Positions 36,947 to 45,506 of a stretch of 64,000 nt of DNA are shown one piece after another (the first letter of the stretch is position 1; each line of letters opens with the position of its first letter). The translations under genes and the position numbers were made by a program. The DNA is from Proteiniclasticum ruminis (lineage in GTDB: Bacteria; Bacillota; Clostridia; Clostridiales; Clostridiaceae). Below the pieces are notes generated by a model. The model saw only the letters and a program-made list of their open reading frames with translations. It ran no database searches and was not told the DNA's origin. The stretch covers positions 1 through 64,000 of the forward strand of contig NZ_FOVK01000007.1 in assembly GCF_900115135.1 (NCBI RefSeq). The letters run 5' to 3'.

Positions 36947-37516
36947 CTATAAAAGTCTACGTGGGTCTTTTAGTGGATCCTCGGGATCCACTTCTTTTTC
37001 ATGAAGATCAAGACCCGGATCTCCTCTTCGGATACCATCCTTCTCATAGTCTTCCTCCTCATAAAAGCTTAAAACCGCTTTTTCCTTGCGGACTTCATCC
37101 TCATCCACAAGAACCATAACATGTCCTTTCTCAAGACGTTCCAGATAGAGCTCCGTATAATCCTCATCCACTTCATACTGCTCCAGCACCTCCCGTAAAT
37201 CAAGACTTCTTCCTTTTGCATACTGATTCATGGCATTCGCAATGGGTCCCGCCGCAAGAACAGGACCTCCTAGAGGTGCTGCAATGGCGCCCATACCAAG
37301 GAAAAATTCTTCTGTACTTGTATCTTCCTCTCCTCTGTCTCCCATGGGCAACTCTTCAATGACACCACCGGGAATTTCCTTTTTCAAAGGATCAATCCAT
37401 TCTCCTTCTTTGAGAAGCACTGAGATTTCATGATCTTGAAATCCTGATTCTTTCAACCTCTTCACGGCTTTCAGCGCCCGATCTTTTGTATCAAATATGC
37501 CTGCAATTTTATTCAT
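36947..37516 (-). CDS. YflT-like general stress protein
   Basis: 189 residues; ATG after GCAGGAGGTAAGAA. The N-terminal 45 residues (MNKIAGIFDTKDRALKAVKRL) match the YflT/GsiB-region domain (heat-induced stress protein YflT) with its FD-x-x-x-x-A pattern. A central Gly/Ala-rich stretch (GMGAIAAPLGGPVLAAG) follows, then a helical part with YELYLERLEKGHVMVLV-like sequence, and a strongly acidic, charged tail. No signal peptide. A stress-related role is only inferred; no sigma-B site is seen upstream. Confidence 0.7.
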   Translation of the reverse strand: MNKIAGIFDTKDRALKAVKRLKESGFQDHEISVLLKEGEWIDPLKKEIPGGVIEELPMGDRGEEDTSTEEFFLGMGAIAAPLGGPVLAAGPIANAMNQYAKGRSLDLREVLEQYEVDEDYTELYLERLEKGHVMVLVDEDEVRKEKAVLSFYEEEDYEKDGIRRGDPGLDLHEKEVDPEDPLKDPRRLL

Positions 37517-37692
37517 TTCTTACCTCCTGCATTTCTCAATATAGTGTTAGTCATAACTATAGAGAAGGAGTGAAAACGTAGGATGACCATTTCATCAACA
37601 GACGGCAAAGATTCGGTAAAAGGACTATAAACGGCTTCACAGACCATTCATGAAGCAGATTCTTCTTTGAATACTTTTTAAATACTGTTTAC

Positions 37693-37727
37693 TAAAAAGA
37701 AAAGAGAGTCCTCATTTGAGAACTCCC
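37693..37727 (-). terminator. Terminator after ptsG
   Basis: On the minus strand GGGAGTTCTC / GAGGACTCTC (with G-T pairs), 4-nt loop, then TTTTCTTTTT. It lies about 10 nt after the ptsG stop. The 165 nt from here to the YflT-like start show no gene. Confidence 0.8.
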
Positions 37728-37736
37728 TGAAAACAT

Positions 37737-39725
37737 CTATTTTACGATGAGCACATCCTGGGAAGGATCCACAAGTCCAGAAGCAATGACTTTCATCTCA
37801 TGCACCTGATCCATGTTTGTCACCACCACTTCCGTGATACTGGACTTGGCTTCCTGTCTTACAAGTGCCCAGTCCACCTCCATAAGAGGTGTCCCGATCT
37901 CCACTTTCTGTCCAATCTCAGCCAATCTCTTGAACCCTCGTCCTTCCATTTTTACCGTATCAATACCGATATGAAGAAGAACTTCCAGTCCGCTTTCTGT
38001 GATGAAAGCCAATGCATGATTGGTGTCAAAAATATGGGCAATCTCTCCACGGACCGGTGAAACAACGGTCCCCTCCTGTGGATCTATGGCGAAGCCGTCA
38101 CCGATCATCTTTTCTGCAAAAAGAGCATCTGGAACTTCAGAAAGATCCAGCACCTTTCCTTTCACTGGAGAAGCCATGATCGTCTCTGTGACAGAACTTC
38201 CTGCAACGCCTTCTTTTGCCTTGCTCTCAACACCTACCACTGTCACTGAATCAGGATTTTCCATGATGACTTTGATCTCATCTTTCAGCGCTTCAGCTTC
38301 TGTGCCAAAAATGACCTGAATTCCGCTCTGTCCCACTTCCAGAACTCCTGGGGATCCCAGGGCCTTGAGACGGTTCTTGTCTACTTTCTTGGTGTCAAAA
38401 ACTTCCAGTCTGAGCCTTGTGATACAAGCATCAATGGCTTTGATGTTATTAGCACTTCCTAAAGCCTTCAAAACTTCCACTGCTTTCTCTGTGACAGGAA
38501 CTGCTTCTTTCTGAATTTCGTCGGTGTCTCTGCCAGGAGTCTTCAGATCCAGCTTCTTGATGAGGAAGTAGAACGCTGCGAAGTAAAGCGCTCCAATGAC
38601 AAGACCTACAGGAAGAAGCATCCATGGATTTCCCGCATTTCCTGTGGTAATGCTGACCACATAGTCAATGAGAGATGAGGTGAAGGTTTCTGTGAGTCTT
38701 ACACCAAAGAGGTTCATCAGAAGTCCACCCACAAAGGCCAAGGAGATGTGCGCGATGTAAAGCACTGGAGCAACAAACATGAAGGCAAACTCAATGGGTT
38801 CTGTGATACCCGTAATGATGGAAGTGAGGGCTGCAGTCAGCATCACACCTCCGATGGCCTTTTTGTTCTTAGGCAGTGCTCTCAGGTAGATGGCAAGAGC
38901 AGCAGCTGGCAGACCGAAGATCTTCAGGGGATATTCAGCCGCTGTGATGGCTCCTGCAGTAGGGTCTCCAGCAAAGAATCTGGCAATTTCTCCCACATAA
39001 GTCTGTCCATCTGCTGCCACATAAGTTCCAAACTGTGTAGTGAACGGGGTCTTAAACACATGATGCAGTCCTGTTGGAATCAGCGCTCTGTTACCAAAGG
39101 CATAAATTGCACCACCTAAACGGAATCCAAAGATTTCTGCATCTATCGCCATCTGTCCTAGGGCATTGATTCCATTTTGGATGGGAGGCCATACAAATCC
39201 CAGGGCAACGCCGAGAAGAATGGAAACTACGACCATGATGATGGGCACCAGTCTTTTGCCTTCAAAGAAGCCAAGTACAGGATGAAGTTTCGTTTTGAAG
39301 TATCTCTGGTAGATTTTCGCAGCAATGATACCAATGATGATTCCGCTGAAGACTCCCATGTTGATTGGGTCTACAAGGTTCTGCGCTGCAGACATGATAT
39401 CCAGCACTTTAATCAGCACCACATATCCTACAACAGCTGCAAGACCAGAAACAGCTTCTCCAGCTGTGAACCCTATGGCTACACCAACGGCAAAAATAAG
39501 GGGCAGGTTTTCAAATACAATAAGGCCGCCGCTGAAAAGCACCTTCACAAACACATCCAGAACAGGACTGTTTGCTAAAGTTTCCGCACCCGCCAGCTGC
39601 TCGATGATACGGGACAGTGCGACCATGAGTCCTGCCGCTGGCAGTACAGACACAGGAAGCATCAGTGATTTTCCGACTTTCTGCAAGATCGCAAAGAATC
39701 CGCCGGATTTTTTCTTGGTTTTCAT
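37737..39725 (-). CDS. ptsG: PTS glucose-type transporter subunit EIICBA
   Basis: 662 residues, all three domains fused. IIC, residues about 10-400, has ten or so membrane segments and the signature GITEPIEFAFMF. IIB, about 420-500, has the phosphorylated cysteine in IDACITRLRLEV (C434). IIA, about 525-662, has the phosphohistidine in LLHIGIDTVKMEG (about H585). It imports glucose (or N-acetylglucosamine) while phosphorylating it. The RAT and the GlcT gene immediately upstream favour glucose. ATG follows AAAGGAGGAAAATCTA. Expression should depend on GlcT-mediated antitermination at 39771-39864. Confidence 0.93.
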   Translation of the reverse strand: MKTKKKSGGFFAILQKVGKSLMLPVSVLPAAGLMVALSRIIEQLAGAETLANSPVLDVFVKVLFSGGLIVFENLPLIFAVGVAIGFTAGEAVSGLAAVVGYVVLIKVLDIMSAAQNLVDPINMGVFSGIIIGIIAAKIYQRYFKTKLHPVLGFFEGKRLVPIIMVVVSILLGVALGFVWPPIQNGINALGQMAIDAEIFGFRLGGAIYAFGNRALIPTGLHHVFKTPFTTQFGTYVAADGQTYVGEIARFFAGDPTAGAITAAEYPLKIFGLPAAALAIYLRALPKNKKAIGGVMLTAALTSIITGITEPIEFAFMFVAPVLYIAHISLAFVGGLLMNLFGVRLTETFTSSLIDYVVSITTGNAGNPWMLLPVGLVIGALYFAAFYFLIKKLDLKTPGRDTDEIQKEAVPVTEKAVEVLKALGSANNIKAIDACITRLRLEVFDTKKVDKNRLKALGSPGVLEVGQSGIQVIFGTEAEALKDEIKVIMENPDSVTVVGVESKAKEGVAGSSVTETIMASPVKGKVLDLSEVPDALFAEKMIGDGFAIDPQEGTVVSPVRGEIAHIFDTNHALAFITESGLEVLLHIGIDTVKMEGRGFKRLAEIGQKVEIGTPLMEVDWALVRQEAKSSITEVVVTNMDQVHEMKVIASGLVDPSQDVLIVK

Positions 39726-39770
39726 TAGATTTTCCTCCTTTTGTTTTGAAAACGGTGTATCGCCGGGAAT

Positions 39771-39846
39771 AAAAAAGGCATGAGCTCATACAGAAAGCAA
39801 AGGCCAAATAAACTTTGGTCTTCTTTCTTTGTATCAACTCATGCCT
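39771..39846 (-). terminator. GlcT-controlled terminator in the ptsG leader
   Basis: Long hairpin whose base pairs GGCATGAG with CTCATGCC, followed by TTTTTTA on the minus strand; the interior holds further pairing (CCAAAGTTTATTTGG). Its 5' arm shares AGGCATGAG with the RAT, so the two structures exclude each other. Since glcT ends just upstream, this is also the end of the short glcT transcript. Confidence 0.85.
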
Positions 39847-39864
39847 GATCGAATCAGTTACACG
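39836..39864 (-). promoter_or_regulatory. Ribonucleic antiterminator (RAT) for GlcT
   Basis: On the minus strand the core GTAACTGATTCGATCAGG, continuing into CATGAG, closely resembles the Bacillus subtilis ptsG RAT as I remember it. It folds as ACTGAT/ATCAG around a small loop and overlaps the 5' arm of the terminator. Bound GlcT would stabilise it and let polymerase pass. Confidence 0.85.
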
Positions 39865-39867
39865 GAA

Positions 39868-40704
39868 CTATTTTTTGCTATGATTTAATTTATATAAGTG
39901 CAGGGCGATATACCCGATTTCGTTTTCAGGAACTACTATACCAATATTTTTCTTCAAAAGCAAGCCTATATTTTCCGAAATTTTATACTCGAAGGGAAAA
40001 TCTTTTTTCATTTTGTCCAAGAGAAGATTCTCAATGGTTTCATTTTTTACACAGCGCTCAATGAGGCCCCGAAGATGTGAAACCAGTCTGACGCTGTCAA
40101 AGGAGTTCTCTTCTAAAGTGAGTCCCAGCTTATCCTCAATGTATGGAACCACTTGGCTGATGGCCTTCACATAGGACAAAGAGTCGGACTTTTTCCCACC
40201 CATCCGTCCGCCATGGATGTGGAACGTGATAAAACCTATTTCACTTTCAGGAATCTCAATATTCATCTGCTCTTTCAGAATTTCCACCGCTTTTTCCGCA
40301 ATGGCAAACTCCTTTTTGTATAGCATCCTGGTCTCCAGGAGAAACGGATTCACAATTTCTATGCCTTCCCGGATCCTTGATAGAGCAAAGTTGATGTGAT
40401 CGATGAGCCCGAAATGGATGTTCACATGGAGCGTTTCTCCAAGCTCCTTCTCAGCCATAGACACAATCTCTTCCACAATCCTTACAATCTTCTCGTCAGT
40501 GGTTTCTAGGAGGTGCTCGTACTGATTCTTATTGGTCTCATCCACCTGGATGAACACATTCTCGATGAGATTCGACTCCAAAAGAATGGACCCTTTTTTC
40601 TTGTTGAATCCAATACCCTTCCCAATGAGGATATACTCGTTCTGACCAAGGCTCACCAGAACCGCATTGTTGTTGAATGTCTTTTTGACCAGATAACTCT
40701 TCAT
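39868..40704 (-). CDS. glcT: Transcription antiterminator of the BglG family, GlcT type
   Basis: 278 residues from the ATG after AAAGGAGGTGAGGTCT. Residues 1-57 are the RNA-binding CAT domain (KKTFNNNAVLV, NEYILIGKGIGFNKKKG). Two PRD modules follow: PRD1 with HINFALSRIREGI near 100 and the FHIHGG motif near 156, PRD2 with LVSHLRGLIERCV near 205 and GYIALHLYKL at the end. The histidines are phosphorylation sites through which the PTS controls activity. Active dimer binds the RAT before ptsG. The stop codon is only 4 nt from that RAT. Confidence 0.93.
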   Translation of the reverse strand: MKSYLVKKTFNNNAVLVSLGQNEYILIGKGIGFNKKKGSILLESNLIENVFIQVDETNKNQYEHLLETTDEKIVRIVEEIVSMAEKELGETLHVNIHFGLIDHINFALSRIREGIEIVNPFLLETRMLYKKEFAIAEKAVEILKEQMNIEIPESEIGFITFHIHGGRMGGKKSDSLSYVKAISQVVPYIEDKLGLTLEENSFDSVRLVSHLRGLIERCVKNETIENLLLDKMKKDFPFEYKISENIGLLLKKNIGIVVPENEIGYIALHLYKLNHSKK

Positions 40705-40731
40705 AGACCTCACCTCCTTTTCAATACACTG

Positions 40732-40761
40732 ATTCTACAGAAGAGGGAATCCCATTGTCAA
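40732..40761 (-). promoter_or_regulatory. Promoter of glcT
   Basis: On the minus strand TTGACA, 18-nt spacer, TAGAAT, about 27 nt before the ATG. No other promoter is evident for ptsG. Confidence 0.7.
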
Positions 40762-40788
40762 TCATTCATGTAAATGTTTCCGAATCTC

Positions 40789-42006
40789 TTACTCTTCTTT
40801 ATTCAGATCCTTGCTGTTTTTCTCCTCCGTCAGAACTCCCGGTTCTCCATACTGGGCTGTATTTACCGGCAGCCCCTTCGCCTCCAGCTTCAGTTCCACA
40901 TATTCCTTTACAATGGAGTATACCAGCACAAATATGGGCACACCCACAATGAGACCCATGACCCCTAAAAACTTTCCAGCCACGAGAATAGAGAATAGAA
41001 TCCAGAAGGAGGAGATGCCAAGGGACTCTCCCAGAATCTTCGGTCCGATGTAATTCCCATCCAGCTGCTGCAGAAGGAAAATGAACAGAAGGAACCACAG
41101 GGCTTTCACAGGAGAGACAAACAGTATGATGATGAAGGATGGAATGGCTCCAATGAAAGGTCCAAAAAATGGAATGATATTGGTGACACCGATGATGAAG
41201 CTCACAAGCTCTGTATAAGGCATCTTAAAGAGGCTCAGACAGACAAACGCAATGATTCCGATGATAAGAGAATCCAGGACTTTGCCCACAAGAAACTTAC
41301 TGAAAATCGTTTGGGTTCGTGTGAGAAGCTTTATGGTCTTTTCCGCATGTCTTGGTGCAAGAACGCCGTACAGGACTTTCTTGCCTGTGGCTAGGAACTT
41401 TCTTTTGTCACTGAGAAGATACAGGGATACCACAATACCCAGGAACACATTCCAGATGGAAGTGGCCGTGCTTCTGATGAATCCCACCGTTGCAGGGAGG
41501 ATCTCTTTCACAAGATTGTTGAGCGATACGCTCAGCTCATCCCAGCGCTGCTGCAGGAACGTAACCACTCTTGGATCCAGGGTATATCGCTCATTGAGAT
41601 CCTCAATGAGATTACTGATGTTCGTGATATATTTCGGCAGTTCCATGACAAGACCTGTAATACTCGCCACAAGCTGTGGCAGAATGAATGCCAGAAACAG
41701 CGCAATAAAAGCAGCGGCTGCAAAGTATCCTAGAATCAGTGAAAGAACTTCTTTCCTTCTACGGAGCTCCGGCTTGCCAAGAGCTGTTTTACTCAGCCAT
41801 TTATCTGCAAATACCACTAGAAAATTGATGACATAGGCAATGACAAACCCATAGATAAACGGATAAAGAATAGACATATAACGGCCTATGGCATTCAGGA
41901 ATCCATCCAGTCCCGACATAATGAGAAAAAAGAGAATTGAGGATGCGATGACAAGAAAGGCATAGACAGCTATGGTTGAATATTTTCTGTTCCAGTCGAT
42001 TTTCAC
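40789..42006 (-). CDS. AI-2E family permease, second copy
   Basis: 405 residues from a GTG with GGAGG 9 nt upstream; the longest frame starts 35 codons earlier inside the promoter region. Same family layout as the protein at 35.7 kb: paired N-terminal membrane segments (SILYPFIYGFVIAYVINFLV), a long amphipathic middle, and the conserved end VGVTNIIPFFGPFIGAIPSF-like region and QQLDGNYIGPKILGESLGIS. The C-terminal 40 residues are hydrophilic. The substrate is unknown. A TATAAT box is seen about 25 nt before the GTG but with no good -35. Confidence 0.88.
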   Translation of the reverse strand: MKIDWNRKYSTIAVYAFLVIASSILFFLIMSGLDGFLNAIGRYMSILYPFIYGFVIAYVINFLVVFADKWLSKTALGKPELRRRKEVLSLILGYFAAAAFIALFLAFILPQLVASITGLVMELPKYITNISNLIEDLNERYTLDPRVVTFLQQRWDELSVSLNNLVKEILPATVGFIRSTATSIWNVFLGIVVSLYLLSDKRKFLATGKKVLYGVLAPRHAEKTIKLLTRTQTIFSKFLVGKVLDSLIIGIIAFVCLSLFKMPYTELVSFIIGVTNIIPFFGPFIGAIPSFIIILFVSPVKALWFLLFIFLLQQLDGNYIGPKILGESLGISSFWILFSILVAGKFLGVMGLIVGVPIFVLVYSIVKEYVELKLEAKGLPVNTAQYGEPGVLTEEKNSKDLNKEE

Positions 42007-42096
42007 TCTGATCGGCCTCCAAACACATAATATATAAATTATACCGTACTTTTCCATGATTTTGCTTAAGGATACTGAAGATTCACTCAGACAGCT

Positions 42097-42140
42097 AAAA
42101 AAAAGAGCCAAAAAGAAGATACACTTCTTTTCAGCTCTTT
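42097..42140 (-). terminator. Terminator after the ribbon-helix-helix miniprotein gene
   Basis: On the minus strand AAGAGC and GCTCTT close a stem that continues as AAAAGAAG/CTTCTTTT, then eight Ts. It falls 10 nt after the miniprotein stop. Confidence 0.8.
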
Positions 42141-42149
42141 CATCTCTTC

Positions 42150-42290
42150 TTACTTATTTCTGTTCAGAAGTACCCAAAGAATATAGTTGTTCAGAGATCT
42201 GAAATCTTTTTCTGCTTCCTTAGCCAGTTCTTCTTTCAGTTCCACAGGCATAGTGAACAGAATCTTTGTCTTTTCATCCTTATTTTTCAT
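42150..42290 (-). CDS. Ribbon-helix-helix (Arc-type) miniprotein, 46 residues
   Basis: 46 residues; ATG after AAAGGAGAATGCGTG. The sequence has the order of an Arc/MetJ-like DNA-binding unit: a short strand (ILFTMP) with alternating polar residues, helix A (VELKEELAKEAEKD), a turn, and helix B (SLNNYILWVLLNRN). Such proteins dimerise and insert the strand pair into the major groove. It has its own promoter and terminator and no toxin partner beside it. The target is unknown; self-regulation or control of the adjacent permease is possible. Confidence 0.8.
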   Translation of the reverse strand: MKNKDEKTKILFTMPVELKEELAKEAEKDFRSLNNYILWVLLNRNK

Positions 42291-42355
42291 CACGCATTCT
42301 CCTTTATATAATTATTGATTTCGTCCATTTCAGTGAAATCTATTTCCCGTAATTC

Positions 42356-42384
42356 ATTATACTATAGATATCATGAAATGTTAA
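42356..42384 (-). promoter_or_regulatory. Promoter of the ribbon-helix-helix gene
   Basis: On the minus strand TTAACA, 17-nt spacer, TATAAT; start near 42350, giving a leader of about 60 nt. Between here and 42668 (about 280 nt) I find no gene or clear motif. Confidence 0.75.
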
Positions 42385-42668
42385 GAGTACATCACATAAT
42401 GTTATAGTGTTTCTTGAAATATTTATAAGTCTATCTCAACCGACAAAACATTATACCAAGGAAACCCCATCTATAGCAATACTTATTTTTGTGGCATCAC
42501 TCCCATTGTTTTGTGAAAAATTTAATATCCAGGTATCATATTCCGTCAATACAACGAAGTGAATAGGCCTCTTAAATCCATGTAGCACATACAAAATAGA
42601 TGTTTTATACACGCGTGTTCACATTTGAAGCCATGTATTTTCTATCTCTTAGACATTCAAACCAAATG

Positions 42669-42704
42669 AAAAAGGTCTGTTCTCAAATCATGAGAACAGA
42701 CCTT
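42669..42704 (-). terminator. Terminator after the fru operon
   Basis: A perfect 14-bp stem AAGGTCTGTTCTCA / TGAGAACAGACCTT with a 5-nt loop, then TTTCATTT on the minus strand. Confidence 0.85.
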
Positions 42705-42712
42705 CCATAGAA

Positions 42713-44068
42713 CTATGAAACTTTTTTCTTGAGTACTGTAAGCAGAAGACCACCTACCACAGAACCAGCTGCTATCGCCACCATATACATGGGAAGGTTC
42801 CCGACAGCATTAGGTATTGGAAGTACAAAGATCCCACCATGAGGTACGGCAAGGGTAGCGCTGAATATCATCGACAGTGCACCTGCAACGGCTGACCCTG
42901 CCATTAAGGAAGGAATCACACGGATGGGGTCCGCTGCCGCAAAGGGGATGGCCCCTTCTGTAATAAAAGATGCACCCAAAGCCCAGTTCACTTTACCGGC
43001 CTGTCGTTCTTCCTGGGTATACTTGTTCTTTGCAATGACCGTAGAAAGCGCGATGGCCAGTGGTGGCACCATACCGGCTGCCATAACAGCCGCCATGACC
43101 TCAGAAGGCTGTCCCTGAGCTATGGTCGCAGCTCCAAAGGCATAGGCCGCCTTATTGATGGGCCCACCCATGTCCGCAGCCATCATCACACCAATGATTC
43201 CCCCTAAAAGGATTTTATTGGTACCACTCATGCCATTGAGCCAGGAGAGTAAGCCATCATTGATGGACTTCACAGGGCCTCCTAGAATAAAGATCATGAC
43301 GAGCCCTACAAAAAGTGTGGAGAGAACAGGTAAGATAAGTACAGGCATAAGACCTTCAAAACTCTTTGGAAGTCGTATTGCTTTTTTTAGAAGAACGACC
43401 GTGTATCCTGCGATGAACCCAGCGATGAGACCTCCCAAGAATCCGGACTGCACCGTATTGGCAATCATTCCGCCCACCATACCAGGAACAATACCAGGTC
43501 TGTCGGCTATGGAGTATGCAATGTATCCGGCAAGAATTGGGACCATAAGGCCAAAGGCGGATCCACCAATCTGCATCAGTGCCCAGGCAAGGGTTTCTTC
43601 TTCGTCAGCTGCATGAATACCAAAGGCAAAGGAGAAGGCAATGAGCAGTCCTCCAGCCACAACAAAGGGAATCATAAAGGAAACACCTGTCATGAGATGT
43701 TTGTACACACCAGTCTTTTTCTTCTCCGCTCCACTGGACTGATACTCACTCACGTCAGCATCAGAAGGTTGTGCCTCCAGTGCCCTGGTAATAAGACCTT
43801 TTGCATCTTTGATCGCATCTTTCACAGACGCTTCCACCATAGGCATTCCTTGAAATCTGTCCTTGTCCACATTGGTGTCCACGGCCAGAATCACTGCGTC
43901 CGCCTCTCTAAGATCCTTTTCTGTGATGACATTTTCTGCTCCTACAGAACCCTGGGTCTCCACCTTGATTTCATGCCCCATCTCTTTAGCAGCAATCTGA
44001 AGAGCCTCTGCAGCCATATAGGTGTGGGCAATTCCTGTAGGACAGGATGTTACAGCAACTAGTTTCAT
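42713..44068 (-). CDS. fruA: PTS fructose-type transporter subunit EIIBC
   Basis: 451 residues; ATG after GAGGAGGAGAAACG. The N-terminal IIB domain (about 1-100) begins LVAVTSCPTGIAHTYMAA with the phosphorylated C9. A linker of about 20 residues leads to the IIC domain (about 122-451) with roughly ten membrane segments and the family stretches MADMGGPINKAAYAFGAA and ITEGAIPFAAADP. It imports fructose as fructose 1-phosphate. The EIIA domain is a separate protein (next gene), unlike fused EIIABC forms. Last gene of fruR-fruK-EIIA-EIIBC. Confidence 0.94.
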   Translation of the reverse strand: MKLVAVTSCPTGIAHTYMAAEALQIAAKEMGHEIKVETQGSVGAENVITEKDLREADAVILAVDTNVDKDRFQGMPMVEASVKDAIKDAKGLITRALEAQPSDADVSEYQSSGAEKKKTGVYKHLMTGVSFMIPFVVAGGLLIAFSFAFGIHAADEEETLAWALMQIGGSAFGLMVPILAGYIAYSIADRPGIVPGMVGGMIANTVQSGFLGGLIAGFIAGYTVVLLKKAIRLPKSFEGLMPVLILPVLSTLFVGLVMIFILGGPVKSINDGLLSWLNGMSGTNKILLGGIIGVMMAADMGGPINKAAYAFGAATIAQGQPSEVMAAVMAAGMVPPLAIALSTVIAKNKYTQEERQAGKVNWALGASFITEGAIPFAAADPIRVIPSLMAGSAVAGALSMIFSATLAVPHGGIFVLPIPNAVGNLPMYMVAIAAGSVVGGLLLTVLKKKVS

Positions 44069-44104
44069 CGTTTCTCCTCCTCAAAAATATATATATAAGT
44101 GCAA

Positions 44105-44551
44105 TTAGGAACCGAAGACAGAGATAAACTCCTCAAAACTTTCAGCCTTCATGAGCTTTTCCCGAACATCTGAATGCATGAGATTCCTGGAGATTTCACT
44201 GAGTGCCCGCAGATGAAGGTCACTGGACTCCACTGGAACTGCAATGAGAAAAAAGAGATGGGCAGGTTTGTCATCCATGCTCTCATAGTCTACCCCTGCT
44301 TTGCTCTTACCGAAAACCATGGCAGGTTCGAGAACAGCATCACTTTTCCCATGGGGAATGGCAATGCCCATACCGATCCCGGTGGAGAACTCTTCTTCTC
44401 TCTTTAGGACAGCTTCTTTGAACCTTTCAGGATCAGATACTTTTCCGTCAGCTGCCAAAAGGGCGATGAGCTCATCAATGGCTCCCATCTTATCTTTGGC
44501 TTTCAGATCAAATGTGACACGGTTTTTCGAAAACATCTCTTTTGTATTCAT
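44105..44551 (-). CDS. PTS fructose-type EIIA protein
   Basis: 148 residues from the ATG that overlaps the fruK stop as ATGA and has AAAGGAG at the right distance; a GTG three codons earlier is too close. A PTS-EIIA-type-2 domain fills the protein, with phosphohistidine H67 in GIAIPHGKS and the later LFFLIAVPVESSDLHLRALSEIS. It passes phosphate from HPr to the IIB domain of the next gene. The 4-nt overlap with fruK indicates translational coupling. Confidence 0.93.
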   Translation of the reverse strand: MNTKEMFSKNRVTFDLKAKDKMGAIDELIALLAADGKVSDPERFKEAVLKREEEFSTGIGMGIAIPHGKSDAVLEPAMVFGKSKAGVDYESMDDKPAHLFFLIAVPVESSDLHLRALSEISRNLMHSDVREKLMKAESFEEFISVFGS

Positions 44552-45489
44552 TTGTTCCACTCCTTTATTTTTCTCTCTGCCTCTTTTAGATGTGCATAAA
44601 TTTCTTCTTTTGTCGCAGCCTGGGTTCCTTCTTTCATCACCGCTGCTGCTCCACTGGCCTGGGCAAAGGTCAGCATCTCTTTGGGACTCATGTTCATTTC
44701 CAGCCCAAAGGTCAGTGCCGCCACCATGGCATCTCCAGCTCCTACTGTACTTCTCACAGGAACCTTCAAGCCCTCTGCCACATATGTATGAGCACCTGTA
44801 AGTAAAATACTGCCTTCTGCTCCTCTGGATATCAGCACCAGCTGAATTCCTTTTTGCACCAGCTTTTTTCCTTCCTGGATCATCTCATCCACACTCAATG
44901 ATTCTTTTCCAACAATTCCCGCCAGTTCTTTCTCATTAGGCTTTACCAAAAACGGTATTTCCTGAATGGCCTGAACCAGAGCTTCTCCTTCTGCATCCAC
45001 AAGGACACGTGCTCCTTTTTCTTTGGCCATTTTGGTAAGGATTCCATAGATCTCTTTCGGTACACCCTGGCTGACTCCACCAGAGAGCACCACCAGGTCT
45101 CCTTCTTTCACCAGAGCATGGTATCTTTCATAAAAGTCAGAGAGCTCTTCAGGAAGAATCTCTGGACCAGGCTCATTGAAATCTGTGTATTCTTTTCTCT
45201 CTTCGTCAACCACCTTGATATTCGTTCTTGTACTTCCGGTGACGCTCTGAAACTCATCTGTGATGCCAATGCTCTTCAGTTCTTTTCTGAAGATCTCCTC
45301 CAGGATGCCCCCAAGAAAACCTGTAGCAGCTGAGATCATCCCCAGCTCCTTCAGAACCTTTGAAACATTGATGCCCTTTCCCCCCATGTCATTTCTTGTG
45401 GTGTCCACCCGATTGACCTCTCCCATGGATACTTTCTTCAGCACCAGAGTCTTGTCCAGAGCCGGATTCAAGGTTACGGTAATGATCAT
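44548..45489 (-). CDS. fruK: 1-phosphofructokinase
   Basis: 313 residues; ATG after AAGGAGGCGCCATAAA. It phosphorylates fructose 1-phosphate to fructose 1,6-bisphosphate, linking PTS import with glycolysis. It is a PfkB/ribokinase fold: VTLNPALDKT at the start, DMGGKGINVSKVLKELG near 35, LVKPNEKELAGIVG near 180, and the catalytic anion-hole signature VRSTVGAGDAMVAAL near 250. Placed between fruR and EIIA. Confidence 0.95.
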   Translation of the reverse strand: MIITVTLNPALDKTLVLKKVSMGEVNRVDTTRNDMGGKGINVSKVLKELGMISAATGFLGGILEEIFRKELKSIGITDEFQSVTGSTRTNIKVVDEERKEYTDFNEPGPEILPEELSDFYERYHALVKEGDLVVLSGGVSQGVPKEIYGILTKMAKEKGARVLVDAEGEALVQAIQEIPFLVKPNEKELAGIVGKESLSVDEMIQEGKKLVQKGIQLVLISRGAEGSILLTGAHTYVAEGLKVPVRSTVGAGDAMVAALTFGLEMNMSPKEMLTFAQASGAAAVMKEGTQAATKEEIYAHLKEAERKIKEWNK

Positions 45490-45506
45490 TTTATGGCGCC
45501 TCCTTC

